Shown piece by piece: positions 34,312 to 42,140 of a stretch of DNA of 64,000 nt (position 1 is its first letter; each line of letters begins with the position of its first letter). This stretch comes from an uncultured Muribaculaceae bacterium (GTDB lineage Bacteria; Bacteroidota; Bacteroidia; Bacteroidales; Muribaculaceae). Under the pieces are notes generated by a model, which was not told where the DNA came from, did no database searches, and worked only from the letters and a program-made list of their open reading frames with translations. The position numbers were made by a program, and so were the translations under genes. The DNA is taken from contig CAJTXU010000009.1 in NCBI GenBank assembly GCA_910584125.1, positions 1 through 64,000 on the forward strand, given 5' to 3'.

Positions 34312-36852
34312 TCAGTTTATTACCAGCACTTTCGACACCTTGTTGAAGGTGTCGTCGTTGGGGCCGTTGCTTGCGATCACGAAGTATACTCCGGCCGGAA
34401 CGCGCTTGGTATTGAGGTTGGTCACGTCCCAGCGTGCCGTGCCTCCCTCGGCGCGGCCGCATTCCTTTATGAGGTTTCCGGCGGCGTCGACTATCTTGAC
34501 CATCGCGTCGCCCGGCAGGCCGTCGATGGTGACATAGCCGTAATATTCGGGGCGCACCGGATTGGGCCAGCAACGCACGTCGCTGTCCGAGCCCGTTATG
34601 CCGCTGCCCGACAGGAAGAACTCGCAGAGGCCCTTGTTGGTCGACAGCATCAGCGAGTTGGTCTCGGGGTTGTGGCAGGCCGTATAGATGGTGTTGTCGG
34701 GAAGTTCGGAATTCTCGGCGGTGTATGTGCGCAGCACCTCGCGGCCGTCCGATGACGTGCAGACGAGGCCGGCGCCCAGGGTGGCGAACCACTTGTTGCC
34801 GTCATAGTCGGAGATGATCTTGGTGGTCGGCACGCCGGCCAGCAGATAGTCGGCCAGGTTGGTGCCGTCGTTGCGGGCCACCTTGATGCGGCGCACCGAT
34901 TCAGGATTGTCGAACATGTCCTTGGGGCGGAACGTGAAGAGGCCGTCGGGGGCGCAGACCCATACGAGCCCGGTCTGAGGGTCTTCGTACCAATTGTAGA
35001 TGCCGGGGAATTCAACCCCCGAGCCGTCCTGGTCGTAGATCTTCTTGATGGTCACCATCCGGTCGTCGGAGGTGTCGTCGATAGTGCCGTTATGGTCGAG
35101 CAGCACTATGGGCGTACGCGTGGTGTTGCCGTAAGCCAGCACCAGATTCTTGCTCTCCGACGATTTCAGAGGGAGCACCATCGGGTTGTTTCCGGTTGCC
35201 ACGCCGTCAATGCGGATCTGTTTCCATCCGTGCACGCCGGCCGGCGTGGTCGAGGCGGCTCGCTCTGCGGGGGGCCATACCCACAGCTCGGTGTACGAGC
35301 TAACGCCGTCGTTCGTCCGGAGTTCCGGATTGACGAATGCCGTCCAGAGATTGCCTTGGTTGTCGAACTGCGGCGGGGCGAAAACGCACTGCTGCCTCCA
35401 TGTCGAGGGCTTGGCGTCCTCGGGCGCGTTCTGGTCGGGGTTGTCGGGAGCGATCGCCACGAAACCGGGAAGGCCGTTTCCGCCGAACATGTCGGAGGGT
35501 TTCGACATATGGATCGAACGCTCCGGATTGCGCAGGTCGAGACGCAGCAGGCCGGCCACCTCCGAGCCGCAATACACATGGTCGGTGTTGTTGGGGTCTA
35601 TGGCCAGACCGAACGGATTGTCAATCCAGAGGCCCTGCATGTCGGTGCAGTAGGTCGTGGAGAGAGGGGTCCAGTTCATGTCCTTGTATCCGGAGATGAG
35701 GTCGGGAGTCCGGACTACGGCGCCGGTGAAGGGTATCTCATAGCCGTGGTTCCTGACCAGAGTGCCGAATTCGGGATGATACGCCATGGAATAGCACCAG
35801 AAGGCGTTGGAGGCGTTGGGCAGGAAGCGGTCGCGCAGCAGCGACCAGTTGCCGCTGCCGTCGGCCGGGGCGCGCAGGCATGAGAAGCCCTTGCGGCCGG
35901 TGGAGAACCAGAAGTCCCGCCCGTCGATGCTGCCGATAGCCGACATCTCATATCCCGGCGGGGTCTTGGTGTAGCCCGACTTGCGGTCGGTGCCGAACCA
36001 GAACACGCCGCCGCCGGAGGCCACGGTGATGCCGCCGCGGCCACGCTGCAGACCGATGATCGGAGTCTGCATGACGCGCGTCATGCCTATGCCGGATGCG
36101 TTCTCGACGGTGCGCGCCAGACGCTGCGTGTCGTCGGTGCCCTGGAAGAAATAGAGCGTGTCGCCGACAGGACTGATGCGCGTCACGCGGCTTGTCGAGG
36201 GCACGGCCGTGAAGTTCGAGAACGAGAACTCCGTGGGCGAGCCGTAGAAGAGTCCGGCGTCGGTGCCGAGCCAGAGACGTCCGTCGTGGATGGCGGCCGA
36301 GTTGACCCTCGCGTTGAACATGCGGGACGTAGACACCTCATGCAGCGTGCCGTCGACCATTACATATCCGAAATTTGTGGCGAGATATATGTTGCGGCCG
36401 TCGAACGTGATGTCGTTTACGGTCTTGTCGAGCGACGAGTCGGCCGCCTTCAGTCCGGGGATGTTGACCACATTGCCGTTGTCATAAAGCAGGTCGATGT
36501 TGCCGTCGGCGTATGTCACCACCAGATAGCCGGCGTCATAGTCGTAGCCGATGCAGCGCACGGTGTTGGACGACAACAGGTTCGACGGGTTGAGGCCCAC
36601 CAGCTCCTCGTCTTCTTTCGAAAAGCGGAACAGCACCCCGTAAAGTTCCGAGATGCGTCCGTTGGTGCGTTTGTATTCGCGGCTCGTGCCGAGGAAATAG
36701 ACATATTTCGGGGTATCGCATATGGTGACGACCTGGCCGTCGAACGACGGGTGCAGTCTCCATGACGAGTCGAACGCCGACGCGGGCAGCACTCCGGCGG
36801 TCCCGAGGACCATGAGCAGGAACGCGCACAGGAAATCGCGCAGCCTGCGCAT
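34312..36852 (-). other. Possible internal start giving a separate PorZ-like protein
   Basis: ATG at 36850-36852 begins MRRLRDFLCAF and would give an 846-residue exported protein with its own signal peptide, about the size expected of PorZ homologues. It lies in the same frame as the RdgB domain. The propeller protein could therefore be made from this start, from the fusion after signal cleavage, or both. Choosing between them needs protein data. Confidence 0.6.
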
Positions 36853-37410
36853 GGCGCGGCCGCGATGGGAGATGGCGTTCTTCTCGTCGGCCGTCATCTC
36901 CGCGAAACATCTGCCTGTCTCTTCGGCCACGAAAACTGGGTCGTAGCCGAAACCGCCGTCGCCGTGCGGCTCGGTGGAGATCGAACCTTCCACCCGGCCC
37001 TCGAACGTGCGCTCCTCGCCGTCGGCTATCAGCGCGATGACGGTCGAGAAATGTGCGCCGCGACGCTCCTGCTCCACGCCCTTCATGGCGTCGAGGAGTT
37101 TGGCGACATTGTCGGCCGGCCTGCAGTGCTCGCCCGCATAGCGTGCGCTCAGAACGCCCGGAGCCCCGTCGAGGGCGTCGACCATCAGACCCGTGTCGTC
37201 GGCGAAACAGTCGTGTCCGTAACGTTCCTTGACCCAGCGCGCCTTGATCAGCGCGTTGCCCTCAAGCGTATCGGCCGTCTCCGGGATGTCGTCGTGACAC
37301 CCTATCTCGGCCAGCGACACAATCTCGAACCCGTCGCCTATGATCTGACGGGCCTCCTCGAGCTTATGGGTATTGTTGGTTGCAAAAACAAGTCTCTTGA
37401 TTCTTTTCAT
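34312..37410 (-). CDS. In-frame fusion: RdgB (XTP/dITP diphosphatase) joined to PorZ-like propeller protein with T9SS tail
   Basis: From ATG 37410 the frame runs 1032 residues without a stop. Residues 1-about 195 are a complete RdgB: LVFATNNTHKLEEARQ, CFADDTGLMVDALDGAPGV, GFGYDPVF and NAISHRGRA. RdgB removes non-canonical purine nucleotides in the cytoplasm. Its last helix (MRRLRDFL, from residue 187) runs into a hydrophobic core and ASA cleavage site near 212, a typical signal peptide. Then come propeller-type repeats (TVNDITFDGRNIYLATNFGYV, DGRLWLGTDAGLFY, WFATLGAGLVCTSSDG) and a C-terminal domain from CWPNPVRPEYYGYVTIDGLPG to the end, matching the type A T9SS sorting tail. The second half resembles PorZ. 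Separate genes are usual; here there is no RdgB stop. Confidence 0.85.
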   Translation of the reverse strand: MKRIKRLVFATNNTHKLEEARQIIGDGFEIVSLAEIGCHDDIPETADTLEGNALIKARWVKERYGHDCFADDTGLMVDALDGAPGVLSARYAGEHCRPADNVAKLLDAMKGVEQERRGAHFSTVIALIADGEERTFEGRVEGSISTEPHGDGGFGYDPVFVAEETGRCFAEMTADEKNAISHRGRAMRRLRDFLCAFLLMVLGTAGVLPASAFDSSWRLHPSFDGQVVTICDTPKYVYFLGTSREYKRTNGRISELYGVLFRFSKEDEELVGLNPSNLLSSNTVRCIGYDYDAGYLVVTYADGNIDLLYDNGNVVNIPGLKAADSSLDKTVNDITFDGRNIYLATNFGYVMVDGTLHEVSTSRMFNARVNSAAIHDGRLWLGTDAGLFYGSPTEFSFSNFTAVPSTSRVTRISPVGDTLYFFQGTDDTQRLARTVENASGIGMTRVMQTPIIGLQRGRGGITVASGGGVFWFGTDRKSGYTKTPPGYEMSAIGSIDGRDFWFSTGRKGFSCLRAPADGSGNWSLLRDRFLPNASNAFWCYSMAYHPEFGTLVRNHGYEIPFTGAVVRTPDLISGYKDMNWTPLSTTYCTDMQGLWIDNPFGLAIDPNNTDHVYCGSEVAGLLRLDLRNPERSIHMSKPSDMFGGNGLPGFVAIAPDNPDQNAPEDAKPSTWRQQCVFAPPQFDNQGNLWTAFVNPELRTNDGVSSYTELWVWPPAERAASTTPAGVHGWKQIRIDGVATGNNPMVLPLKSSESKNLVLAYGNTTRTPIVLLDHNGTIDDTSDDRMVTIKKIYDQDGSGVEFPGIYNWYEDPQTGLVWVCAPDGLFTFRPKDMFDNPESVRRIKVARNDGTNLADYLLAGVPTTKIISDYDGNKWFATLGAGLVCTSSDGREVLRTYTAENSELPDNTIYTACHNPETNSLMLSTNKGLCEFFLSGSGITGSDSDVRCWPNPVRPEYYGYVTIDGLPGDAMVKIVDAAGNLIKECGRAEGGTARWDVTNLNTKRVPAGVYFVIASNGPNDDTFNKVSKVLVIN

Positions 37411-37449
37411 CAAATTTCTAACGTAAAACGACATTCTGATATTGCAGGT

Positions 37450-37481
37450 GTTGCACGACGGCAAAACTTTTTGTAACTTTG
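37450..37481 (+). promoter_or_regulatory. Promoter for the deacetylase-like gene
   Basis: GTTG at 37450-37453, 20 bases, then TAACTTTG at 37474-37481, about 48 bases before the ATG at 37530. Confidence 0.65.
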
Positions 37482-37529
37482 CCGACAAACGACAGCACAC
37501 ACCGTTTTGACCAACCGAAACTGATTGAA

Positions 37530-39461
37530 ATGACGAATGCCTTTCAGCGAACGATCCTGTCCTACATAACGACGGCGGCGATATGCTTCTGCGCTATGAC
37601 GGCGCAGGCGGACGTCTCCGACGAAGTGACATGTCCGAACCTGAACGTCAGCCCCGCTCCGGGCACGTTCGTCACCTCCGGCGTCGTCAGGCATTTCACC
37701 GTGCGTGCGAAGTCTGAGTCCCCCCGGGTGTTGATTCCCGCCGACGACCCTTCGGCGTGGCCCGTGCTGACCTGCGGCGCCGACACGCTGAGGCTTAGCC
37801 CCGTGCCGTCGGATGATATGAGCGAATGCCGGCTTGTGCCCGTATCTGATATTCCGGCGGGAGCATGGACGCTACACATACCGGCCAGATGCTTCACGAT
37901 AGAGCCCACGCCCGAAGAAATCTCGTTCATGCCTCTCGCCGACGACGTCCTGTCGCAGCTCTCGGCCACAGGATACTGGCATATCGAGGGCGAACCCTGG
38001 ACAGAGACACCGATGTTCACAATCCACGACGACGACACGCTCGACGGCACGATTCCCTCGTCTGGTCCGTCGCCATGGATGCGCGGCGGTTATTTCAGCA
38101 CTCTCTACCCTGTGCTCGAAAGCCTGGGACTGCGCGGCTGCCTCTCGATGGAGGGGTGGCGGGTCGGATTCACTGACAATCCTCCAGCCCTCAACGACAA
38201 CGGCCGGATTGCAAAGATATTGCAGGACTCCGCGGGATGGGAGATTCAGTCGCATTCCATGACAGCACGATACCAGACGAACAGCTGGGTCGTGGACTCG
38301 ATCGATAGCCCGCTCGCCGACAAGATCCTGCGCGAAGCGAACTATTCGGGTCTGCGGAGCAACAACACTACGTCGGTCTACGACCTCAAGACCGGTCGGA
38401 ACTGGTATGCAAGCCCGGAGCGCGACAGATGGATAGCCGTCCCCACGCCGTGGATCAAGCCATATCTCGGCGACTATGAGACACGCCGCATCGTGATGTA
38501 TAACCCGTCGTTTCCGATCGACTACCAGTGGGACGAATGGTTCCGCATCGCCGAGAGCCTCGGCATCCACGGCAACGCGTGGGTCACTCCGGGCCCCACC
38601 TCCTCACATGCGGTTATCCCGCTCATCAACAAGGTGTGCCCCAACGGCTTCGAGTCTGACGGCCAGACATTCTACAATCTGCCTCCACTGCGCTCCACTG
38701 TGACGCGCCTTATGATGGAAGGACAGGCGGCTCCGGGCTACAAGGGTGAGCAGACCACCGACAACACATTCAACGGCAGCCACTTCAACTTTTTCCTTCG
38801 TCAGATCGACGAGGCGCGCGAGAAAGGGGCCTGGATTGTCATGGGACTCCATGCCTATCGTCCCTGCTGGGTCAACTATATTCCGGGAACGCTCGTTTCG
38901 GAGGGAGGCACCTATCCCGACGCATGGGTGAACCCGATGGAGAATGTCGATCCGCACAAGGACGGCAGTCTCGCGCCTCCCCCGGAGCTCGGCATCTCCG
39001 ACTGGAGCGAATGGCGTCCCTGCCCCGGCACGCGCCTTGAGATGCTGTGGGCACTGCTCGGTTATGCGCGCGACTCGGGAATGCTCAACGTGACCAGCTC
39101 GGAGGCTTTCGCCAGGATGGGCAACCGAGTGGCCGAAGGCTATTACATCCGCGGCGTCCAGGTTGGCAACGACACCGGGCGCGGCATCAAGGGCACACGC
39201 GCCATGTATCCGCATTATGTCGTGGGGGCCAACGGCGAGGAGGGATATTACAACTACGCCATGTCAGAGCCGCTGACGGTCGAATACGATGTGGTCACCG
39301 ACATCATGACCGGCATCGACTGCCCCGATTCCGACACTGGCTCCACCGCCGGCAAGATGCGCGCCGTGTCGGTCGACGGCACCGTGCGCGAGGTCCGCTC
39401 TCCCGACGAACTCCCCGCCGGCCTCTGGATCATCGACGCCCGCAAACACCTCGTCCGCTGA
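37530..39461 (+). CDS. Secreted polysaccharide-deacetylase-like protein
   Basis: This 643-residue protein has a signal peptide (about 1-27, ending MTAQA). Near residue 150-180 it has TPMFTIHDDDTLDG, resembling the metal-binding Asp-Asp block of NodB-type deacetylases, followed by a substrate-binding-like segment and GWEIQSHSMTAR (about 235-246), which matches the GHEIGNHS region. The chain then continues with HFNFFLRQIDEAREKGAWIVMGLHAYRP. I therefore call it deacetylase-like. Whether it is active is uncertain, since DDDTLDG differs from the usual TFDDG. The last residues (GLWIIDARKHLVR) resemble short sorting tails seen in this group. Confidence 0.68.
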   Translation: MTNAFQRTILSYITTAAICFCAMTAQADVSDEVTCPNLNVSPAPGTFVTSGVVRHFTVRAKSESPRVLIPADDPSAWPVLTCGADTLRLSPVPSDDMSECRLVPVSDIPAGAWTLHIPARCFTIEPTPEEISFMPLADDVLSQLSATGYWHIEGEPWTETPMFTIHDDDTLDGTIPSSGPSPWMRGGYFSTLYPVLESLGLRGCLSMEGWRVGFTDNPPALNDNGRIAKILQDSAGWEIQSHSMTARYQTNSWVVDSIDSPLADKILREANYSGLRSNNTTSVYDLKTGRNWYASPERDRWIAVPTPWIKPYLGDYETRRIVMYNPSFPIDYQWDEWFRIAESLGIHGNAWVTPGPTSSHAVIPLINKVCPNGFESDGQTFYNLPPLRSTVTRLMMEGQAAPGYKGEQTTDNTFNGSHFNFFLRQIDEAREKGAWIVMGLHAYRPCWVNYIPGTLVSEGGTYPDAWVNPMENVDPHKDGSLAPPPELGISDWSEWRPCPGTRLEMLWALLGYARDSGMLNVTSSEAFARMGNRVAEGYYIRGVQVGNDTGRGIKGTRAMYPHYVVGANGEEGYYNYAMSEPLTVEYDVVTDIMTGIDCPDSDTGSTAGKMRAVSVDGTVREVRSPDELPAGLWIIDARKHLVR

Positions 39462-39514
39462 CCCGGCCCTATTCGAAGTGTTCAGTCCTTCTTGTATTGC
39501 AAGGTCGGCCTAAG

Positions 39515-39563
39515 CCCCATTGATATGTCTCCCATCGCTTCGATGGGAGACATATCAATGGGG
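39515..39563. repeat. Perfect 23-bp inverted repeat (hairpin)
   Basis: Arms CCCCATTGATATGTC... at 39515-39537 and the exact complement at 39541-39563, with a 3-base loop (CTT). It lies 50 bases after the deacetylase-like gene and could terminate its transcript, but no T tract follows. It may instead be part of a degraded mobile element. Confidence 0.8.
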
Positions 39564-39568
39564 AGCAC

Positions 39569-39673
39569 ATGATCCATTGCGTCACTTTGTCCGACCCGAA
39601 ATATAGTTTGCAGCTGATGAGCGACGGCTATATTATCAAAGACTTCATCAACGAACTGGGGGAAACAATGTAG
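39569..39673 (+). pseudogene. Possible remnant coding fragment
   Basis: A 34-residue reading frame (MIHCVTLSDPKYSLQLMSDG, then YIIKDFINELGETM) sits between the hairpin and the Rpn promoter. It has a protein-like composition but no promoter or recognisable family. It could be the tail of a lost gene. The open frame extends upstream only to 39524. Low confidence. Confidence 0.3.
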
Positions 39674-39713
39674 CGCCCGATTCTCCAATCCGCAACAAAG
39701 ATAACAGATTACA

Positions 39714-39745
39714 TTTGTTATATTGGTGTAATTAAATTATCTTTG
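39714..39745 (+). promoter_or_regulatory. Promoter for the Rpn gene
   Basis: TTTG at 39714-39717, 20 bases, then TATCTTTG at 39738-39745: a full match to the Bacteroidetes pattern, 21 bases before the ATG. Confidence 0.8.
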
Positions 39746-39766
39746 TAAAAAATTGGAATCACCGAT

Positions 39767-40756
39767 ATGGAGCACGACAACACTTATATCCGTTTCGACT
39801 GGGCTATCAAGCACATGCTCAGGGACAAAAGCAACTTCGGAATCCTCGAGGGCCTTATCTCCGTACTCCTCAACGAGAAGGTCGAAATTGTTGAACTTCT
39901 TGAAAGCGAGTCGAATCAGGACTCCGACAACGACAAGTTCAACCGTGTCGACATCAAGGCGAAGAACAGCAAGGGCCACCTGATCATCGTGGAGGTCCAG
40001 CTGACTCGCCAATTATACTATCTGCAACGGATTCTCTACGGAGCATGCAAGGCAATCACCGAGCATATCGGACTGGGCGATCAGTACGACAAGGTGAAGA
40101 AGGTGTATTCAATCAGTATTCTTTATTGCGACTTCGGCAAAGGTGATGACTATGTATATCACGGAGAAACGAGATTCACGGGTATCCATACGGGCAACGA
40201 CCTCTATGTCAACGTCAAGGAAGAGGGTGTGATTGTGCCCCATCTGCCCCGAGAGGTGTTCCCGGAATATTACCTTGTGCGGGTGAACGCATACGACAAG
40301 ATTCCCGACTCTCCGCTCGACGAGTGGCTCACATACCTTAAGACGGGCAAAGTGAAGGAAGACACGCGCACACCGGGTCTTCAGGAGGTGAAACTCAAAC
40401 TTCAGTATCTGTCGATGTCTCCCAAGCAACGCCGGGCTTACGAAGAACACATAGATACACTCAGGTATCAGGATGACGTGCTTAACACCGCACATGAAGA
40501 GGGACATGCCGAAGGTCGTGCCGAAGGTCGTGCCGAAGGTCGTGCCGAAGGACGCGCCGAAGGTCGTGCCGAAGGACTTGCCGAGGGAATCGTCAAGGGC
40601 CGCGAGGAAGGTCTGGCCGAGGGTCGTATTGAGGGTATTATGGCTGTTGCGCGAAATATGATCTCGCGGGGTATGGACAACGAAGCCATCTGCAACGCCA
40701 CCGACCTCACGGCCACGGAAGTAGACGCCATACGCAAGAAATTCGGCACAACATAG
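39767..40756 (+). CDS. Rpn-family recombination-promoting nuclease (PD-(D/E)XK)
   Basis: This 329-residue protein starts with TYIRFDWAIKHMLRDKSNFGILEGLISVLL, the usual N-terminus of Rpn/PDDEXK_2 proteins. It has the catalytic region Asp62 (FNRVDIKA) followed by Glu76-Val-Gln78 (LIIVEVQL). Rpn nucleases of Escherichia coli cut DNA and raise recombination independently of RecA; many relatives were called transposases. Near residue 248-271 the chain has six AEGR-type repeats from a 12-base DNA repeat, then a helical C-terminus (SRGMDNEAICNATDLTATEVDAIRKKFG). GC is lower than in neighbours. Confidence 0.88.
   Translation: MEHDNTYIRFDWAIKHMLRDKSNFGILEGLISVLLNEKVEIVELLESESNQDSDNDKFNRVDIKAKNSKGHLIIVEVQLTRQLYYLQRILYGACKAITEHIGLGDQYDKVKKVYSISILYCDFGKGDDYVYHGETRFTGIHTGNDLYVNVKEEGVIVPHLPREVFPEYYLVRVNAYDKIPDSPLDEWLTYLKTGKVKEDTRTPGLQEVKLKLQYLSMSPKQRRAYEEHIDTLRYQDDVLNTAHEEGHAEGRAEGRAEGRAEGRAEGRAEGLAEGIVKGREEGLAEGRIEGIMAVARNMISRGMDNEAICNATDLTATEVDAIRKKFGTT
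40508..40579 (+). repeat. Six 12-base tandem repeats inside the Rpn gene
   Basis: GCCGAAGGTCGT and near copies occur six times in a row from 40508 to 40579, each coding Ala-Glu-Gly-Arg (Leu in the last). The length is a multiple of three, so copy-number change would keep the frame. Confidence 0.92.
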
Positions 40757-40757
40757 T

Positions 40758-41999
40758 TTAGCACTGCTGCCGGATGTTGCCGTAGATGCGGGCGGAGCGG
40801 AGCGCGAGCGACGCGCCGAGGAGCAGGACGGTCTCGCTGGCGGCCCAGACGATGGCGCTGCCGGTGGCTCCCATGCGACCGACGAGCGCGATGTTGAGCG
40901 CGACGCCCACAACCGCCGCAACCGCCGTGATCGACAAAATAGCCCGGTCACGTCCCAGCGGCACAAGAGCCTGCATCGTCAGCATCTGCTCGAGACCCAC
41001 CAACAACAGAAAAGGCATCATGACGCGTATCGGAACGACCGCCCCCTCGTATCCCGCTCCCGACAACAGCCATACGACCTCGGGCGCATACGCCTCGACA
41101 GCCATTATGACCGGCAGAGTCAGCAACGACATCCACACCACACTGCGCCGCATGTAGCGTCCGAACCTCTCCATTTCTCCCTCGGCCGCCAGCGAACTCA
41201 TACGCGGCAACATCACCGCGGTGAACGATGCATAGAGCGAGATGAGTATCGACATCAGCTTCATGGCCGTGGCGTAATACCCTACCTGCGTGTCGTCGGT
41301 CACGAAACCGAGATATGCCACATTGAGCGTCGTGTAGGCCGTCGTGAGCAGCGTATACATGCCGAAGCCGAAGAACGGACGCGCATACCGCCGCAGACTG
41401 ACAGGCCCGGTCCAACTCAGCAGCCGACGGCTGCGGACCATGTTGACCGCCGCCGTCACGACCACCACGAGCATCGTCAGCACATAGTAGACCAACGTGT
41501 CGCCGGCATCGCGCACGAACACGAACACCCCCACCACATAGAGCCCGCGTATCGCCAGAGACCTCAGCGTGACATACCTGAAATCCTCCAGACCGCGATA
41601 GATCCACTCGATCAGAAAGAGATTGAACACCAGCTTCGACATCCCAACCAGCATCATCCGCCAGTTCTGGGCGAGCTGGGGCACAAGGATTGTGGCCGCC
41701 GCCATCCCGACGAGGCACGCGAGAGTGAGCAGGCCGTTGAGCGCAAGCAGGCTCCGCGCCGCCTCGCCGAGACGCGCACGGTCGCCCCGGGCACGCGCCG
41801 TCTCGCGCACACCGACTATCGATATGCCCATCATCGAGAAGAGGATGAAATAGGTGGCGATGCTGTCGATGAAGCTGACCAGACCGATGTTGCCGACGCC
41901 GAGCACCCGCGACACGTATGGATACACAAGGAGCGGGAACACGTAATGCGCGCTCGTCAGCAGTGTGCTGTAGAAAAGATTTTTCGTTATTCCCGCCAT
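40758..41999 (-). CDS. Oligosaccharide flippase (Wzx/MVF type)
   Basis: From ATG 41999 this is 413 residues with about twelve hydrophobic helices. It starts ITKNLFYSTLLTSAHYVFPLLVYPYVSRVLGVGNIGLV, the typical entry of Wzx flippases (the polysaccharide-synthesis branch of the MOP superfamily). Such proteins turn undecaprenyl-linked repeat units across the inner membrane. A GTG at 42020 would add seven residues. No sugar-transferase cluster is beside it, so its glycan is not clear. It converges on the Rpn gene with one base between stops. Confidence 0.87.
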   Translation of the reverse strand: MAGITKNLFYSTLLTSAHYVFPLLVYPYVSRVLGVGNIGLVSFIDSIATYFILFSMMGISIVGVRETARARGDRARLGEAARSLLALNGLLTLACLVGMAAATILVPQLAQNWRMMLVGMSKLVFNLFLIEWIYRGLEDFRYVTLRSLAIRGLYVVGVFVFVRDAGDTLVYYVLTMLVVVVTAAVNMVRSRRLLSWTGPVSLRRYARPFFGFGMYTLLTTAYTTLNVAYLGFVTDDTQVGYYATAMKLMSILISLYASFTAVMLPRMSSLAAEGEMERFGRYMRRSVVWMSLLTLPVIMAVEAYAPEVVWLLSGAGYEGAVVPIRVMMPFLLLVGLEQMLTMQALVPLGRDRAILSITAVAAVVGVALNIALVGRMGATGSAIVWAASETVLLLGASLALRSARIYGNIRQQC

Positions 42000-42037
42000 A
42001 TGAAGATCGCTTGCGGCCACTTAATGCGCCCGTTCTG

Positions 42038-42067
42038 CAAAATTAATGAAAATTTTTTGTAATTTTG
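42038..42067. promoter_or_regulatory. Divergent -7 boxes for the flippase and leuS
   Basis: On the minus strand TAATTTTG lies at 42038-42045 for the flippase; on the plus strand TAATTTTG lies at 42060-42067 for leuS. The two boxes are back to back in a 141-base gap. Exact -33 boxes are not clear for either. Confidence 0.55.
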
Positions 42068-42140
42068 CATATTCAAGGCAAGAAGCGTGTCCGCACGCCT
42101 CCTCCAGACCATTTCACGCAATAATTCAGACTACGATATA

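Noticed and set aside
40508..40579. CRISPR array
   Set aside because: The repeats are 12 bases, contiguous, in frame and inside a gene, with no spacers.
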